Shown piece by piece: positions 10,319 through 20,058 of a stretch of DNA of 64,000 nucleotides. Within the stretch, counting starts at the first letter, position 1. Every line of letters begins with the position of its first letter. The notes under the pieces were generated by a model, which had not been told where the DNA came from, did no database searches, and saw only the letters and a program-made list of their open reading frames with translations. Made by a program: the position numbers and the translations under genes. The stretch comes from Agaricus subrufescens (Eukaryota > Basidiomycota > Agaricomycetes > Agaricales > Agaricaceae). The stretch spans positions 1,937,564 to 2,001,563 of the forward strand of contig CM057062.1 of assembly GCA_029945375.1 (NCBI GenBank). Reading direction: 5' to 3'.

Positions 10319-10345
<27 letters not shown>
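9000..10345 (+). mobile_element. ORF-less LINE-tailed retroposon S1
   Basis: A 1.35-kb insertion in C3 flanked by ATCCCCACTC[G/A]AGC (8,986-8,999 and 10,346-10,359). Its first bases (TTCTTGACCTCTAACCACC) match the 5' box of L1 and the half-LINEs. Its last 250 bp carry the same 3' boxes (GCGCTTGACCTAGTCGCGCG, AACGCGTTATGGCAGCC), GAATAAAGG and CCATTGATTAC before about 27 uninterrupted A. The GC-rich middle has three degenerate copies of GGGGTGTTACTCCCTG. Open frames there are not convincing as genes. The unbroken tail suggests a young insertion. Confidence 0.8.
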
Positions 10346-10350
<5 letters not shown>

Positions 10351-10359
10351 CACTCAAGC

Positions 10360-13138
10360 TGGTGCACTCAGACCTTCACGGACCGCTCCCAGTCGCTTCC
10401 CACTCAGGCTATAAGTACTGGATCACGTGTATAGACGATGCAACACGTTTCCGGGCTGTATATCTGCTGAAAAGCAAGTTAGAGGCCTTTGAAGCATTCA
10501 AAATATACAAATCTTGGGCTGAAAACCAACTAGGAGTGAAAATGCGCGCTCTACAGGACGATAAAGGCGGTGAATACATGTCTAAAGCCTTCCTAGCCTT
10601 CACGGAGCAATGTGGCATCGATAGGAGGCATTCTACTCGCAACAGGCCTCAGCAGAACGGTCTAGCTGAAAGGGCTAACAGAACTATGGGGGAAAGGATC
10701 ACTGCAATGCTCTCTGAGTCGAAATTGCCCCCGAGTTTCTGGGGTGAATGCATCTCTTCTATGGTGCATGTGTGGAATAGGCTTCCTACGTCGTCTCTCC
10801 CTGGTTCTACACCCTTCCAAGCGTTCTATAAGCGAAAACCCGACGTTTCCCACCTCCGAGTATGGGGGTGCACTGCCTATGTGCATATACAGCGAGATAA
10901 ACGCAATTCTCTTCAGCCTCACTATGAAAAATGCGTTTTCATAGGCTATCCTACTGGCTACAAGGGCTGGAAGTTCTATAACCCAGTCACCAAGCGTTCA
11001 ATCATCTCTGAAAGGGCAGAATTCGATGAAAGGTACTTCCCTGGCACTTCTAGAGCTCAACTCGATGCTATTCCTTCATTTGCTGGCCCTCCCAGCTCTC
11101 CTGAGACTCCTATCGCTTCAGAGCCCTCTCCAGCGCTCCCCTCGTCGCATTTCGACTTCCCACCTCTCCAGGATGAAGGGGGTGGTATCTGGCCTCTCCC
11201 TGCACCGTCTCCACTCCCTAGTCCGACTCCTGCAACTGCTATTCATCCTGAAGAGCCTAAAGCACCTCAGAGTGCTCCTGAAGCTCCTGTGATCGCTCCT
11301 GCATCTCCTGTGCTCACTCCTGCATCCCCTGTCGCTCCCTCTCCACCTAGAACGCCTCCACAACCTCCTGCACCGCTCCCTGTCACTCCTCCGACCGCTC
11401 CTGTGCCTGCTGAGCCCCCACGAGTCCCTAGGCGCACCAATCGAGTTAGACGACCCCCTGGTGAGTGGTGGAGGGTCAAAAACATGACCTACCTGGAGAC
11501 AACCCAGAACTAGAAGAGGAGGCCGCTTTTTTGGTTGACAGTGACTTCTGTGATGTAGAGTTTGCTGGAGCAGTTTCTAATGCAGATCCTCGCTCCTACA
11601 GGCTGGCTATGCAGTCCCCTGACCGCTCTCACTGGCAGGATGCTTGTAACACCGAGATTTTCAATCTGGAGGCCAACAGGACCTGGGAACTCGTTGATTT
11701 GCCTCCTGGAAAGAAGGTAGTCAACTCTGGATGGGTATTCAAGGTTAAAAGGCATGCCGATGGCTCAATTGAGCGCTACTGGGCTCGCCTTGTTGCTAAG
11801 GGCTTCTCCCAGCGTCCAGGATTCAATTACACCGAGGTCTTTGCCCCTACATTCCGCCCTGCCTCCCTGCGCCTCATTGTAGCCTTAGCTGCAAGAGAAG
11901 GCTTCAAAATGTGCTCTGTTGACATCTCTTCTGCCTTTACCTATGGGGAACTCAAAGAGGAGATCTACATGAGACAACCAGAAGGCTACCACACTGGGGG
12001 ACCTAATATGGTCTTCAGGCTCCGAAAATTGCTCTATGGCCTTAAGCAGGCTGCCAGACAATGGAGCAAGAAGCTCAGAAGTGTCCTAGAGGGTATTGGC
12101 TACTCCAGACTTCGCTCCGACAACTCTATCTACATTTATTCCAAGGGAGACATCAAGGTCATAGTGCCTGTCTTCATTGATGATATAACTCTGGTGTCAA
12201 AAAGCGATTCTGCTGTCTCTGCTGCTGTCTCTGAGCTGTCTAGCCACTTCAAACTGCGAGATCTCGGGTCTACCACTCTGCTACTAGGTATTCAGGTGAA
12301 GCAGGACCGTTCTAAGCACACCATTTCGCTCTCACAAGAGCACTACATCAAGGAGCTGCTAGAACGATTCCATATGGATGATTCCAACTCCCTTTCCACC
12401 CCACTTGCACCTGGCTCTGAGCTCTCCGACATTGTGCCCTCTCTCGAGGAGCAAGCTGAGATGAAATCAGTTCCTTATCTCTCTGCTGTAGGTGCCCTGC
12501 AGTATCTCGCCACCATGACTCGTCCTGACATTGCCTATGCTGTCTCCTATCTCGGGAGATTCAATCATAACCCAGCTCCTGCCCACTGGCTTGCAGTGAA
12601 GCATTTACTTCACTATTTGAAGGGCACCCTGCACTACCAGCTTGTCTACAGAGGTGGTGACTCTGGGGAACTGTTTACCACCTATTCTGATGCCTCTCAT
12701 GGCGGCTGCAAGGCCACAGGTTGAGCTACAGGTGGATATGTGACCATTGTCTCTGGTGCTGCTGTGGGCTGGTCCTCAAAGTGTCAGCCCTTTGTGACTC
12801 TCTCGAGCACTGAGGCCGAGTTTGTGGCTGCTGTTGAGGCTGGAAAGGAGATCAAGTGGACCAGGAACATTCTCAGCGAGTTTGGCTACCCCCAGACACT
12901 TGCTTCGACTTTATTTGTTGATAACAAGTCTGGAATCAGTGTGGCAAAGAATCCTGAACACCACAGGCACATGAAACACCTGGATCTTTGGTTCTACTGG
13001 CTCCGGGAGGCTGTAGAAGAAGGAATCATCGATCCACTCTATGTTTCTACTGATCAGCAAGTGGCAGACATTCTGACCAAGGCTGTGGCACCAAAGGTGA
13101 TTGATTTTGCTATCCTGCTATTGGGACTTGGACACTAG
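10360..13138 (+). pseudogene. copia C3 integrase, reverse transcriptase and RNase H, broken
   Basis: Reads integrase core (HSDLHGP, DDKGGEYMSKAF, GLAERANRTMGE), the proline-rich linker, reverse transcriptase (VDISSAFTYGELKEEIYM, active site VPVFIDDITLV) and RNase H (TYSDASHGG, SSTEAEFVAA, DNKSGISVAK), ending GLGH. Two defects are seen. A one-base deletion near 11,484, where other copies read KNINLPGD, shifts the frame. An in-frame TGA at 12,722 stands where copy C7 has CGA (CKATGRATGG). This is the most complete pol of subfamily A in the window. Confidence 0.92.
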
Positions 13139-13443
13139 ACTGCTTGGATCAAGGGGGTGTGTTAGAATGCCCCAAGCATTCAGCTATTAGAGTGACTGGA
13201 CAATTTGTTTTGTGTATATCTCGACTTAGAGTATAGCGGACGGTTCCGCTCACGTGATAGATTAGTCAGCGCATGTTGAACTTGCCTGTGGACGACTTAG
13301 AAGTCTTTAGCTTCTTATACTTGTCCACAGGTGAGCAATCTCTTTGTATTGCTGTCATAGCTTCTTATACTTGTCCACAGATTAACTGTGCTAATACTAG
13401 CTCATTTCTCATCCGATCCGCTCGATACTAGCATCGTTAGGAT

Positions 13444-15721
13444 TTTTTTTTTTTTTATAATCAACGGGGCCTGCCGGCCGGCCTTTATTCAAGTACGCTA
13501 CTACATCAGTTGCAAATCCACGCATACGTACAAGAAATGGAAGCCATAATGCGTCTCCAAAACCGGGCCACAAGTTCGGTACATTGAGTCAAGCTATACA
13601 TAGGTGGCGGAAGAAACATATCCTGCGCAACAAGGTCAAGCGCTTGAAGAGAAAGAAAAAACAAACATATAGAATCGAAATAATAAGTGTCCTAACCTTC
13701 AAGGCAGGACAATGCCTGAAACAGACCCTCTCCAGTTCGGACTGACTTGGAGCGCCACGTTGGCAGCGGTATTCATACACGAAACGATTGTTGATAAGGA
13801 AAAGAAATGAATCAATGAATGAAAAAATAATGGGATGGCAGCGTGCCATTGCCCCAAAAAGCCCGGCGAAAGGTCCTACTTGTTCGATGGGAACTGGCGC
13901 TTGAGCCAGTCGCGATCAAACCAATGTTCCCAGAACGGACACGAAGTGTCCGTGCTGGAGTGCGTCGTCTTCTTCTTCTTGGCTGCAGAACAGTTGACAC
14001 AATGACGGATGGCGGCATCGACGCGGGACGCGGCGCATGAGGAATCGTGGTTGTCGGCAGAGTGCGGACCACCGCAGTGAGCGCAACGTATGCCTTTAGC
14101 ACGGCAGACGTTGGAATGATGGCCCCACCGCTGGCAATGAGTGCACAGGGTGGAACCGGGCCAAGGGGCAGCGCCCTGGATCTGACAGTTGCGTCCTCCA
14201 ATCAGGACCTGCTTACCAATAAAGTTCCTAGCATTGCTACCAGAAACAGTGTCTGTGATGTTGATCCACGCGACACAAGTGTCAGCGTGGCGGGAGGTGC
14301 GCATGAAGCGTGGGGCATGGGCGATGTGGTGGGCGAGTTGCTGGCCAACAGGGGAGATAGCGAGCGCTGCCTGAAGGGTGGCACGTTGAGTGGTGAGCCA
14401 AGTGCGGGACTCAGCGGGGATAAGTGGAACATCAATAATCTTGAGATAAGAAATCGATGTGATGGGGGCGGTGGTGATTGGGATAATCCCAGGGATGGTG
14501 ATGAGACGGCGAACGTGTTTGAGAACACAGTTGCCCTCGGGCGCGGAAGGGACTCGGTTGCCGGCTAAGAAGAGGCTGGTCTTGAGGTTGATGGTGTGTT
14601 CTACCAAGAAAGTCGACTTGAGGTCGGACTTTAGGTGGGCATTGATTTCGGCTATGATAGCCGGAGTGACGTCGGTGGCACGGACTGTAGTTCCGGCCGG
14701 GGGAATGATGCGGACTCCACAGCGGGAGAGTCCATGGTCAGTATGCTTGCCTTTGGCCTTGCGCTTGGAGGGGCGCTTGATGGAGACAGCGGGGGTGGTG
14801 GCAGGGAAAGGCGCAGAGGGGGAGGAAGGGAGCGCAAACTTGACCTGTTTCTTGGCCTTAGAAGGTGCCGCAGCAGCTGCAGGTGCAGCCGGAGCACGAC
14901 TTCTAGAAGCCGTGGGTTTAGGGGGTGGGGCCGGTGGCCGCGTCAGCCTCGGCCTCGGCCATAGGAGACCGAGGGCGTGGTGTAGGCGTGGCCGAGGGGG
15001 GAGGGGGCGTGGCTGGGACCGGGGTGGGAGTGGGGACCTCAGGAGGGGGGCCAGCGGATGCGATGGTCTGCGCGAGCTGAACATCGAACGGCGCGAAGCC
15101 GCCCATGCCCATGAACTGGCGCTGGGAGAGGTTGGGGGCCTTGAGAATGGTCCAGAGTGAGCAAAGAAGCTCGTCCGCGAGCGAATCGAACTTCTCGGTG
15201 GGGCCAGCTTGCTTGGCGGCGTTGACGGCCTCCTTGAGCTGCTTGGCAAGGGAGTTGTGGGCTCGACGCGCAGAGCGTCCAACCAACGGAGAGGGAACAG
15301 GGGAAGAGGTTGCCGCAGGGGGCCTTGGCGGACCAAATGGAGTTTTCAGGCTCTGAGTCGCATACAACAATGGGGTCGTCGTCGCTGCTTGCGAAGGGCC
15401 TGGCGTCGGAGTGACAGGGGGGTCGGGAGAAGAGAAGAAGCCAGTACCACCAGCTTTCCCCTTCATCTTCAATTGTGAGCGTAGCTTTTCAGCTCTACTC
15501 GCCTTTGGTGTCTTGGGCGGCAGCCCGAACACCTCTACTTCCATTGCCTCCTTCATTGTGCGCAAATCGGGGGGCAAGTTCTCATTGTCGCTGCTCTCCC
15601 AGCCTCCATCATCAAAGTCGGGTCAAGTATCCATAGCGTAGACAGTATATTACTCCTTGTACGGCTCTAGCACTGAGGCTTCCAAAACAGGAAGGTAGTG
15701 GTAAGAGGTCAAGAAGCGTGT
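13444..15721 (-). mobile_element. half-LINE H3 (subfamily B)
   Basis: A near full-length ORF1-only element of 2.28 kb in the LTR of C3. On the minus strand it has the 5' box CTTCTTGACCTCTTACCACT, ORF1, a 3' UTR with GAATAAAGGCCGGCCGGCAG, and a CGTTGATTATAAAA end. Subfamily B is recognised by MKEAMEVEVFGLPPKTPKAS near the ORF1 start and by its 3' UTR, shared with H6, H8 and H9. No reverse transcriptase is present. Confidence 0.88.
13876..15634 (-). pseudogene. ORF1 of half-LINE H3, broken
   Basis: Starts at the conserved MDT motif, but codon 4 is TGA where H6 has CGA (MDTRPDFDDGGW). It then reads through the subfamily B N-terminus and AQTIASAGPPPEVPTP. A small deletion near 14,930 shifts the frame, and the conserved C-terminal half follows: GKHTDHGLSRCGVRIIPPAG, CTHCQRWGHHSNVC, CAHCGGPH, a third Cys-rich stretch, and FDRDWLKRQFPSNK before TAG. 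Compared with H6, the missing piece includes the NKWPKVSHP region. Confidence 0.85.
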
Positions 15722-15768
15722 AGCGTCGTTAGGATTGCCACTGCGAACTCTACGTTCTTGTTTCAACA

Positions 15769-15806
15769 ATTGCACCAGGGAGCTCTAACCACTGAGCTAC
15801 ATGGTC
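15769..15806 (-). pseudogene. 5' half of a tRNA (GCA anticodon), joined to the copia LTR
   Basis: Read on the minus strand, these 38 nt fit positions 1-38 of a tRNA: acceptor strand GACCATG, then TA, a D arm with A-box-like TAGCTCAGTGG and GAGC, one spacer base, anticodon strand CCCTG, and loop GTGCAAT with anticodon GCA (Cys). The sequence stops in the anticodon loop, where the C3 LTR begins. No 3' half is visible. It is either a tRNA gene cut by copia insertion or a copied half-tRNA primer. AT-rich sequence (TATAATATCC) lies on the 5' side of the tRNA. Confidence 0.5.
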
Positions 15807-15975
15807 TTGGTATTATAGGAGCTAGGATATTATACATATATATGTACCCTAGGCCTAGAGTTGGAACTCACTACTGCAGGCCCACTCCAGGGGCTGGGGC
15901 ACTAGGCAGTTTCTTGTGAGAACTCAGAGCTTCAAAGCTGTCAGATGACTTGACCTGTCATCACCTGACAACTGG
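15807..15975. other. 169-bp stretch of unassigned sequence
   Basis: Lies between the tRNA-like half and half-LINE H4. I see no ORF and no match to the repeat families here. It contains an AT-rich part with ATACATATATATGTA and the short repeat GTCAGATGAC near 15,940 and 15,970. Because the copia LTR remnant on the far side of H4 would otherwise continue here, it may be a diverged LTR remainder or original flanking DNA. Confidence 0.4.
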
Positions 15976-17673
15976 ATGTCAGATGACGACGATCAGCTCC
16001 CCCCACAGCTGGAGGCAGCAGTGCTCAAAACACCAATGACTCCAAAGGCAAGCCGTCTGGAGAAGATGCGCTCACATTTACGGTCCAAAGGCAAGCTTAC
16101 TGACGCTGTTTGGGCTGCTGCCACCACCCCCACCCCCGTGGGCCCTTCACAAGCATCGGCGACACTGTTGTCGTATGCGACTCAGAGCCCTCACACTCCT
16201 GGTAACCCCCCGGCTACCCCCTCCCGCGCTTCTTCAATCTTCTCACCCTCTGCGGTACCTGGAAAGAAGAACTGACTTGCATCCATGTTGGCCACAGCGT
16301 CCGACATGGTCCGCTCCACCTCCCCAGACAAAGACTACGTGGCTTACGCCTCAGAGCTTTTGATTCTGATCTACAACCTCCTCAACTCCTCTGCCTACAA
16401 GCAGATGGAGTTCCAGAACATGACCAGCTCAACCTCGTTCGAGGAAGCGCTGGCCATCATCATCGCGCAGACTGGCCCGCCCCCTCCATCCCCAGTCAAG
16501 CCCACCACCCCCCTTCCCCCTCCTGCTCCGACTACACCCTCTAGACCCCGGTCCCTGATGGCCGAGGTTGAACATGAGGCTGCTGCGCCGCAGCCGAAGA
16601 AAGTCTGGGTCCAATCCCCACCTGGCCCCACTCCTAAATCCGCCGCTTCTCGGAAGTGTGCCCTGGCTGCACCTGCCGCTGTCTGAGCACCTCCAAAGAG
16701 CATCCTCAAGGCGAAGCCGGCCTCAATCCCATCCTCCCCCAAGGCCCCTTCCCCCGCCACTGCCCCTGCTGTGTCCAAGTGTGCCCCGGCACACAAGGGC
16801 AAGCATACAACTCACGGCGTCTCAAGGCGAGGTGTCCACATCACTCCCCCAGCCGGATCTAGCATCCACGCTATTAATATCACCCCCGAGGTTCTTCGGG
16901 AATGTAATCGGCACCTCAAGGACGACCTCAAGGCTGAGGTCGTTCTGGAATCTTCTTCAGACACGGCAACCGGTATCTTCATAGCCGCATCCCAAGTTCT
17001 ATCCCACCCCAAGTCTGCGTGCGTCCTTAGGCACGTCTGCCGCCTTGTCGATCCCAATGGCCTCGTCCCGCTCCAGGCCACCACTCCCTCTTCCACATCG
17101 TACCTGAAGATCATCGATGTACCGCTAGTTCCGGCCCCTCCTGCCACCTGGATCACCACGCAACGTGACAGCTTCACCGTTGCTATGCACAACTCCCCTG
17201 TAGGTCACGCTCTGTCATGTCACCTCAAGCATGCTGTCCGCTTCATGAGGACGTCACGCCATGCTGACACTTGTGTCGCTTGGCTCGACATATCTGACTC
17301 CGTATCAGGCCGTACGGCCTGTGACTACATTGGTAAGCACATCCTCATAGGCAGGCAGAACTGTCAAATCCGGGGCACTGCACCCCGGCCCGGCTCTGCG
17401 CTGTGCACTCGCTGCCAGCATTGGGGCCACCATGCTGAGGTTTGCCGATCCAAAGGTATCCGATGCCCCCACTGCGTGGGACCGCACTCTGCGGAGTCCC
17501 ATATTCAGGCTGTGATCGCGATGAAGAAGAATCCCAACGACTGCCACTGTGCAAATTGTTCCGCTGCCAAGAAGAGCAAGACTGCGCACTCCACGACAGA
17601 CAAGGCCTGTCCGTTCTGGGACAATCGCTTCAACCGGGACTGGATCCATCGCCAGTTCCCATCGAAGAAGTAA
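15976..17673 (+). pseudogene. ORF1 of half-LINE H4, two in-frame TGA
   Basis: One continuous frame from DDDDQLPPQLEA to FNRDWIHRQFPSKK and TAA, broken by TGA at 16,273 (H13 has CGT, Arg, in PGKKNRL) and TGA at 16,684 (after APAAV). The layout matches the family: low-complexity N-terminal half, KGKHTTHGVSRRGVHITPPA, a conserved region of about 180 residues, CTRCQHWGHHAEVC, CPHCVGPHSAESH, CANCSAAKKSK, and CPFW. It is closest to H13. Confidence 0.85.
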
Positions 17674-18100
17674 GAGGCTGTCATGGTCACTTTTGGGAGC
17701 TGCGGCAAGCACGCCCACCATTTTCCTTCGCTATATCGTTTGCTTTGGAAGCCGCTGATCGGAGGTCGGTGTATACGGGGCGGAAACCCCTGGGGATGTT
17801 GGCTTGAGCCAAGGCTCGTCACGTTCTGGGGTAGGATCTGTCTCATCATCTTTTTTCTTTTGTTATCAGGTTTGCAGTTTGGGTTCTTCGAGCACTTGAC
17901 CTCGTTGCGCAGATATGTTTCCTTCCCTCCACATGTAAGTGTTCAATTTTGTAGCGGTCTGGGGGCCCATACATGGCAACATGTTTAGGCAGCCGTATTA
18001 GACTAGTGAGCCCAGAGTATCTAACTGGATGTCGAATAGCTAGTCTAATAGAAGGTCCACCGAGAGGTGCCATTGATTATAAAAAAAAAAAAAAAAAAAA
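15976..18100 (+). mobile_element. half-LINE H4 (subfamily A), 5'-truncated
   Basis: A plus-strand ORF1-only element lacking the 5' box and the first codons. It ends in a 3' UTR with the GACCTCGTTGCGCAGATATG box and GAGAGGTGCCATTGATTATA, then about 20 A. A weak duplication AACTG[G/A]ATGT may flank it (near 15,965 and 18,100). It interrupts the LTR of copia C4, of which only 25 bp remain on its right side. Confidence 0.82.
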
Positions 18101-18138
18101 ACTGAATGTTTGGGGCATTCTAACACACCCCCCTTGAT
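18101..18138 (-). repeat. LTR and polypurine-tract remnant of copia C4
   Basis: Only the first 25 bp of a minus-strand copia 3' LTR (TGTTAGAATGCCCCAAACAT) and the preceding polypurine tract ATCAAGGGGGGTG remain. They sit between H4, which cut the LTR, and H5, inserted just inside the tract. They mark the 3' end of the copia copy whose body resumes at 19,351. Confidence 0.8.
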
Positions 18139-19335
18139 TTTTTTTTTTTTTTTTTTTCTTTTGTATCAACAGCACCTCTTGGTGGACCTTTATTCACAAG
18201 TAGCTATAGGACATCCAGGTAGATAATCTGGGCACACTACAAGGAAACGGATGCCATGACGCATATCCAAAGGAGAAAACATTAAGCCCCAAACAACAAA
18301 GTATAAATGTATCCGGCGGAAAGATCATCGCCTCGAGGAGAGAAAAGAAAAACAAATCATAAAGAAAAGGAAATGATAGGTCCATACATAATAAGGCAAG
18401 CAAAGCGAGCCATGGCTCAAATAAACACATATCACCTACATATAGACCTGGATACAGCCCCAATTTTCTGTCAAGCCGGTTAACGATCGCGGACAGAATG
18501 GCGAAGGATAGTGGTGGGTGCCGGTGGCGTGCGCTCCCAAAATAAGGAATGACGCTTACTACTTCTTTGATGGGAACTGGCGCCGCAGCCAATCCCAATC
18601 AAAATGATTGTTCCAGAATGGATACGAAGCGTCCATTGTGGAGTGCGCCGAGTTCTTCTTCGCTGCAGAGCAGTTGGCGCAATGACGGTCGTCCGGATTC
18701 TTCTTCATTGCTATGGACACCTGGATATGCGAGTTGGCTGAGTGTGGGCCCGTGCAGTGAGGACAGCGTATGCCCTTAGAGTGGCATACATCAGCGTGGT
18801 GGCCCCACCTCTGGCACCGAGTGCAGAGGGCAGAGCCGGGCCGCGGGGCAGCACTGCAGATTTGACAATTTTGCCCGCCAATGAAGACGTGCTTACCAAT
18901 AAAGTCCCGGGCCATGCGGCCAGAGATGGAGTCTGCAATGTCGACCCAAGCTATGCAAGTGTTGGACTTATGTGATGTCCGCATAAAGCGGACGGCGTGC
19001 TTGATGTGTGCGGATAAGGGTTTACCCACAGGAGAGTTGTGCAACGTGATGGTGAACACCTCGTGCTGCGCTTGGATCCAGGTGGCAGGGGGAGCCAGGA
19101 CGAGTGGTACGTCCAGAACCTTGAGGTAGGACGTGGAAGTGGGAGTGGTGGACTGGAGCAGTACTAGTCCGTTGGGATCGATGAGGCGGTGTACATGCCT
19201 AAGCACGCACGCAGATTCCGGTTTAGACAGAACCCGGGAGGCGGCAATGAAAATGCTGGAAGCCGAGTCGATGGAAGATTCTAGAATGACCTCAGACTTG
19301 AGGTCATCCTTGAGGTGGCAGTTACACTCCCGGAG
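18139..19335 (-). mobile_element. half-LINE H5 (subfamily A), 5'-truncated
   Basis: A 1.2-kb insertion with poly(T) on the plus strand, flanked by ACACACCCCCTTGAT (the left copy has one extra C) at about 18,124-18,138 and 19,336-19,350. It holds the last 260 codons of ORF1 and the 3' UTR type found in H2, H7 and H11. Its target is the polypurine tract of copia C4. Confidence 0.88.
18559..19335 (-). pseudogene. ORF1 C-terminal fragment of H5
   Basis: The open fragment starts at RECNCHLKDDLKSEVILESS and runs to DWDWLRRQFPSKK and the stop codon. It carries CTRCQRWGHHADVC, CPHCTGPHSANSH and CANCSAAKK. It is very close to the same region of H7. One Lys codon is lost after the third Cys pair, and CPFW has become YPFW. 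The 5' truncation removes any start codon. Confidence 0.85.
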
Positions 19336-19350
19336 ACACACCCCCTTGAT

Positions 19351-19975
19351 CCAAGCAGTCTAGTGTCCAAGTCCCAATAGTGGGACAGCAAAATCGATCA
19401 CCTTTGGTGCTACAGCCTTGGTCAGAATGTCGGCCACTTGCTGATCAGTTGAAACATAGAGGGGATCGATGATTCCTTCTTCTACAGCCTCCCGGAGCCA
19501 GTAAAACCTAAGATCCAGGTGTTTCATGCGCCCATGGTGCTCAGGATTCTTTGCCACACTGATTCCAGACTTGTTATCAACAAATAAAGTCGAAGCAAGT
19601 GTCTGGTGATAGCCAAACTCTGTCAGGATGCTCCTAGTCCACTTGATCTCCTTTCCAGCTTTGGCAGCAGCAACAAATTCAGCCTCAGTACGAGAGAGAG
19701 TCACAAAGGGTTGATGCTTTGAGGACCATCCTACAGCAGCTCCAGACACCAGAGTCACATAACCACCTGTAGCTTGACCTGTGGCCTTGCAGCCACCATG
19801 GGAAGTGTCAGAATAAGTGGTGAACAGCTCTCTGGAGTCACTACCTCAATAGACAAGCTGGTAGTGTGTGCCCTTCAAATAGTGAAGTAAATGCTTCACC
19901 ACAAGCCAGTGGGTAGGAGCAGGATTATGATTGAATCTCCTGAGGTAGGAGACAGCATAGGCAATGTCAGGCATC
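19351..19975 (-). pseudogene. copia C4 RNase H region
   Basis: Encodes the end of reverse transcriptase and RNase H of the minus-strand copia C4 (TLVSGAAVGWSSKHQPF, DNKSGISVAKNPEHHGRM, ending LLGLGH), with frame breaks near 19,760-19,850. The body is cut at 19,975 by half-LINE H6 and picks up again at 24,544-24,580 and 27,991-31,219. The whole copia copy therefore spans 18,101 to 31,219 including insertions. Confidence 0.88.
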
Positions 19976-20058
19976 GCTTCTTGACCTCTTACCACTACCT
20001 TCCTGTTTTGGAAGCCTCAGTGCTAGAGCTGTACTAGGAGCAATACACTGTCTACGCT

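Larger units (their letters stand above)
8237..15768 (+). mobile_element. Ty1/copia element C3, 5'-truncated, with S1 and H3 inside
   Basis: A plus-strand copia whose gag and 5' LTR are missing: it starts within the protease/pre-integrase region (TIHPNNSAELDG) head-to-head with the LTR of C2. H2 lies at this junction, S1 interrupts the pre-integrase region, and H3 interrupts the 3' LTR. The body keeps integrase, reverse transcriptase, RNase H and a polypurine tract (AAGGGGGTG) directly before the 3' LTR. Confidence 0.9.
13160..15768 (+). repeat. 3' LTR of copia C3, split by H3
   Basis: The LTR runs from TGTTAGAATG at 13,160 to 13,443 and resumes at 15,736-15,768, ending TTTCAACA. H3 sits between, with the duplication AGC[A/G]TCGTTAGGAT (13,430-13,443; 15,722-15,735). 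Both TATACTTGTCCACAG repeats are present, and the hairpin arms CTGTGGAC and GTCCACAG lie at 13,286-13,293 and 13,323-13,330. The polypurine tract AAGGGGGTG precedes it. A tRNA-like half starts at the next base. Confidence 0.9.

Noticed and set aside
14047..15160. Long plus-strand open frames opposite H3 ORF1
   Set aside because: They are antisense shadows of the GC-rich ORF1; no motifs, and the minus-strand frame carries the zinc knuckles.
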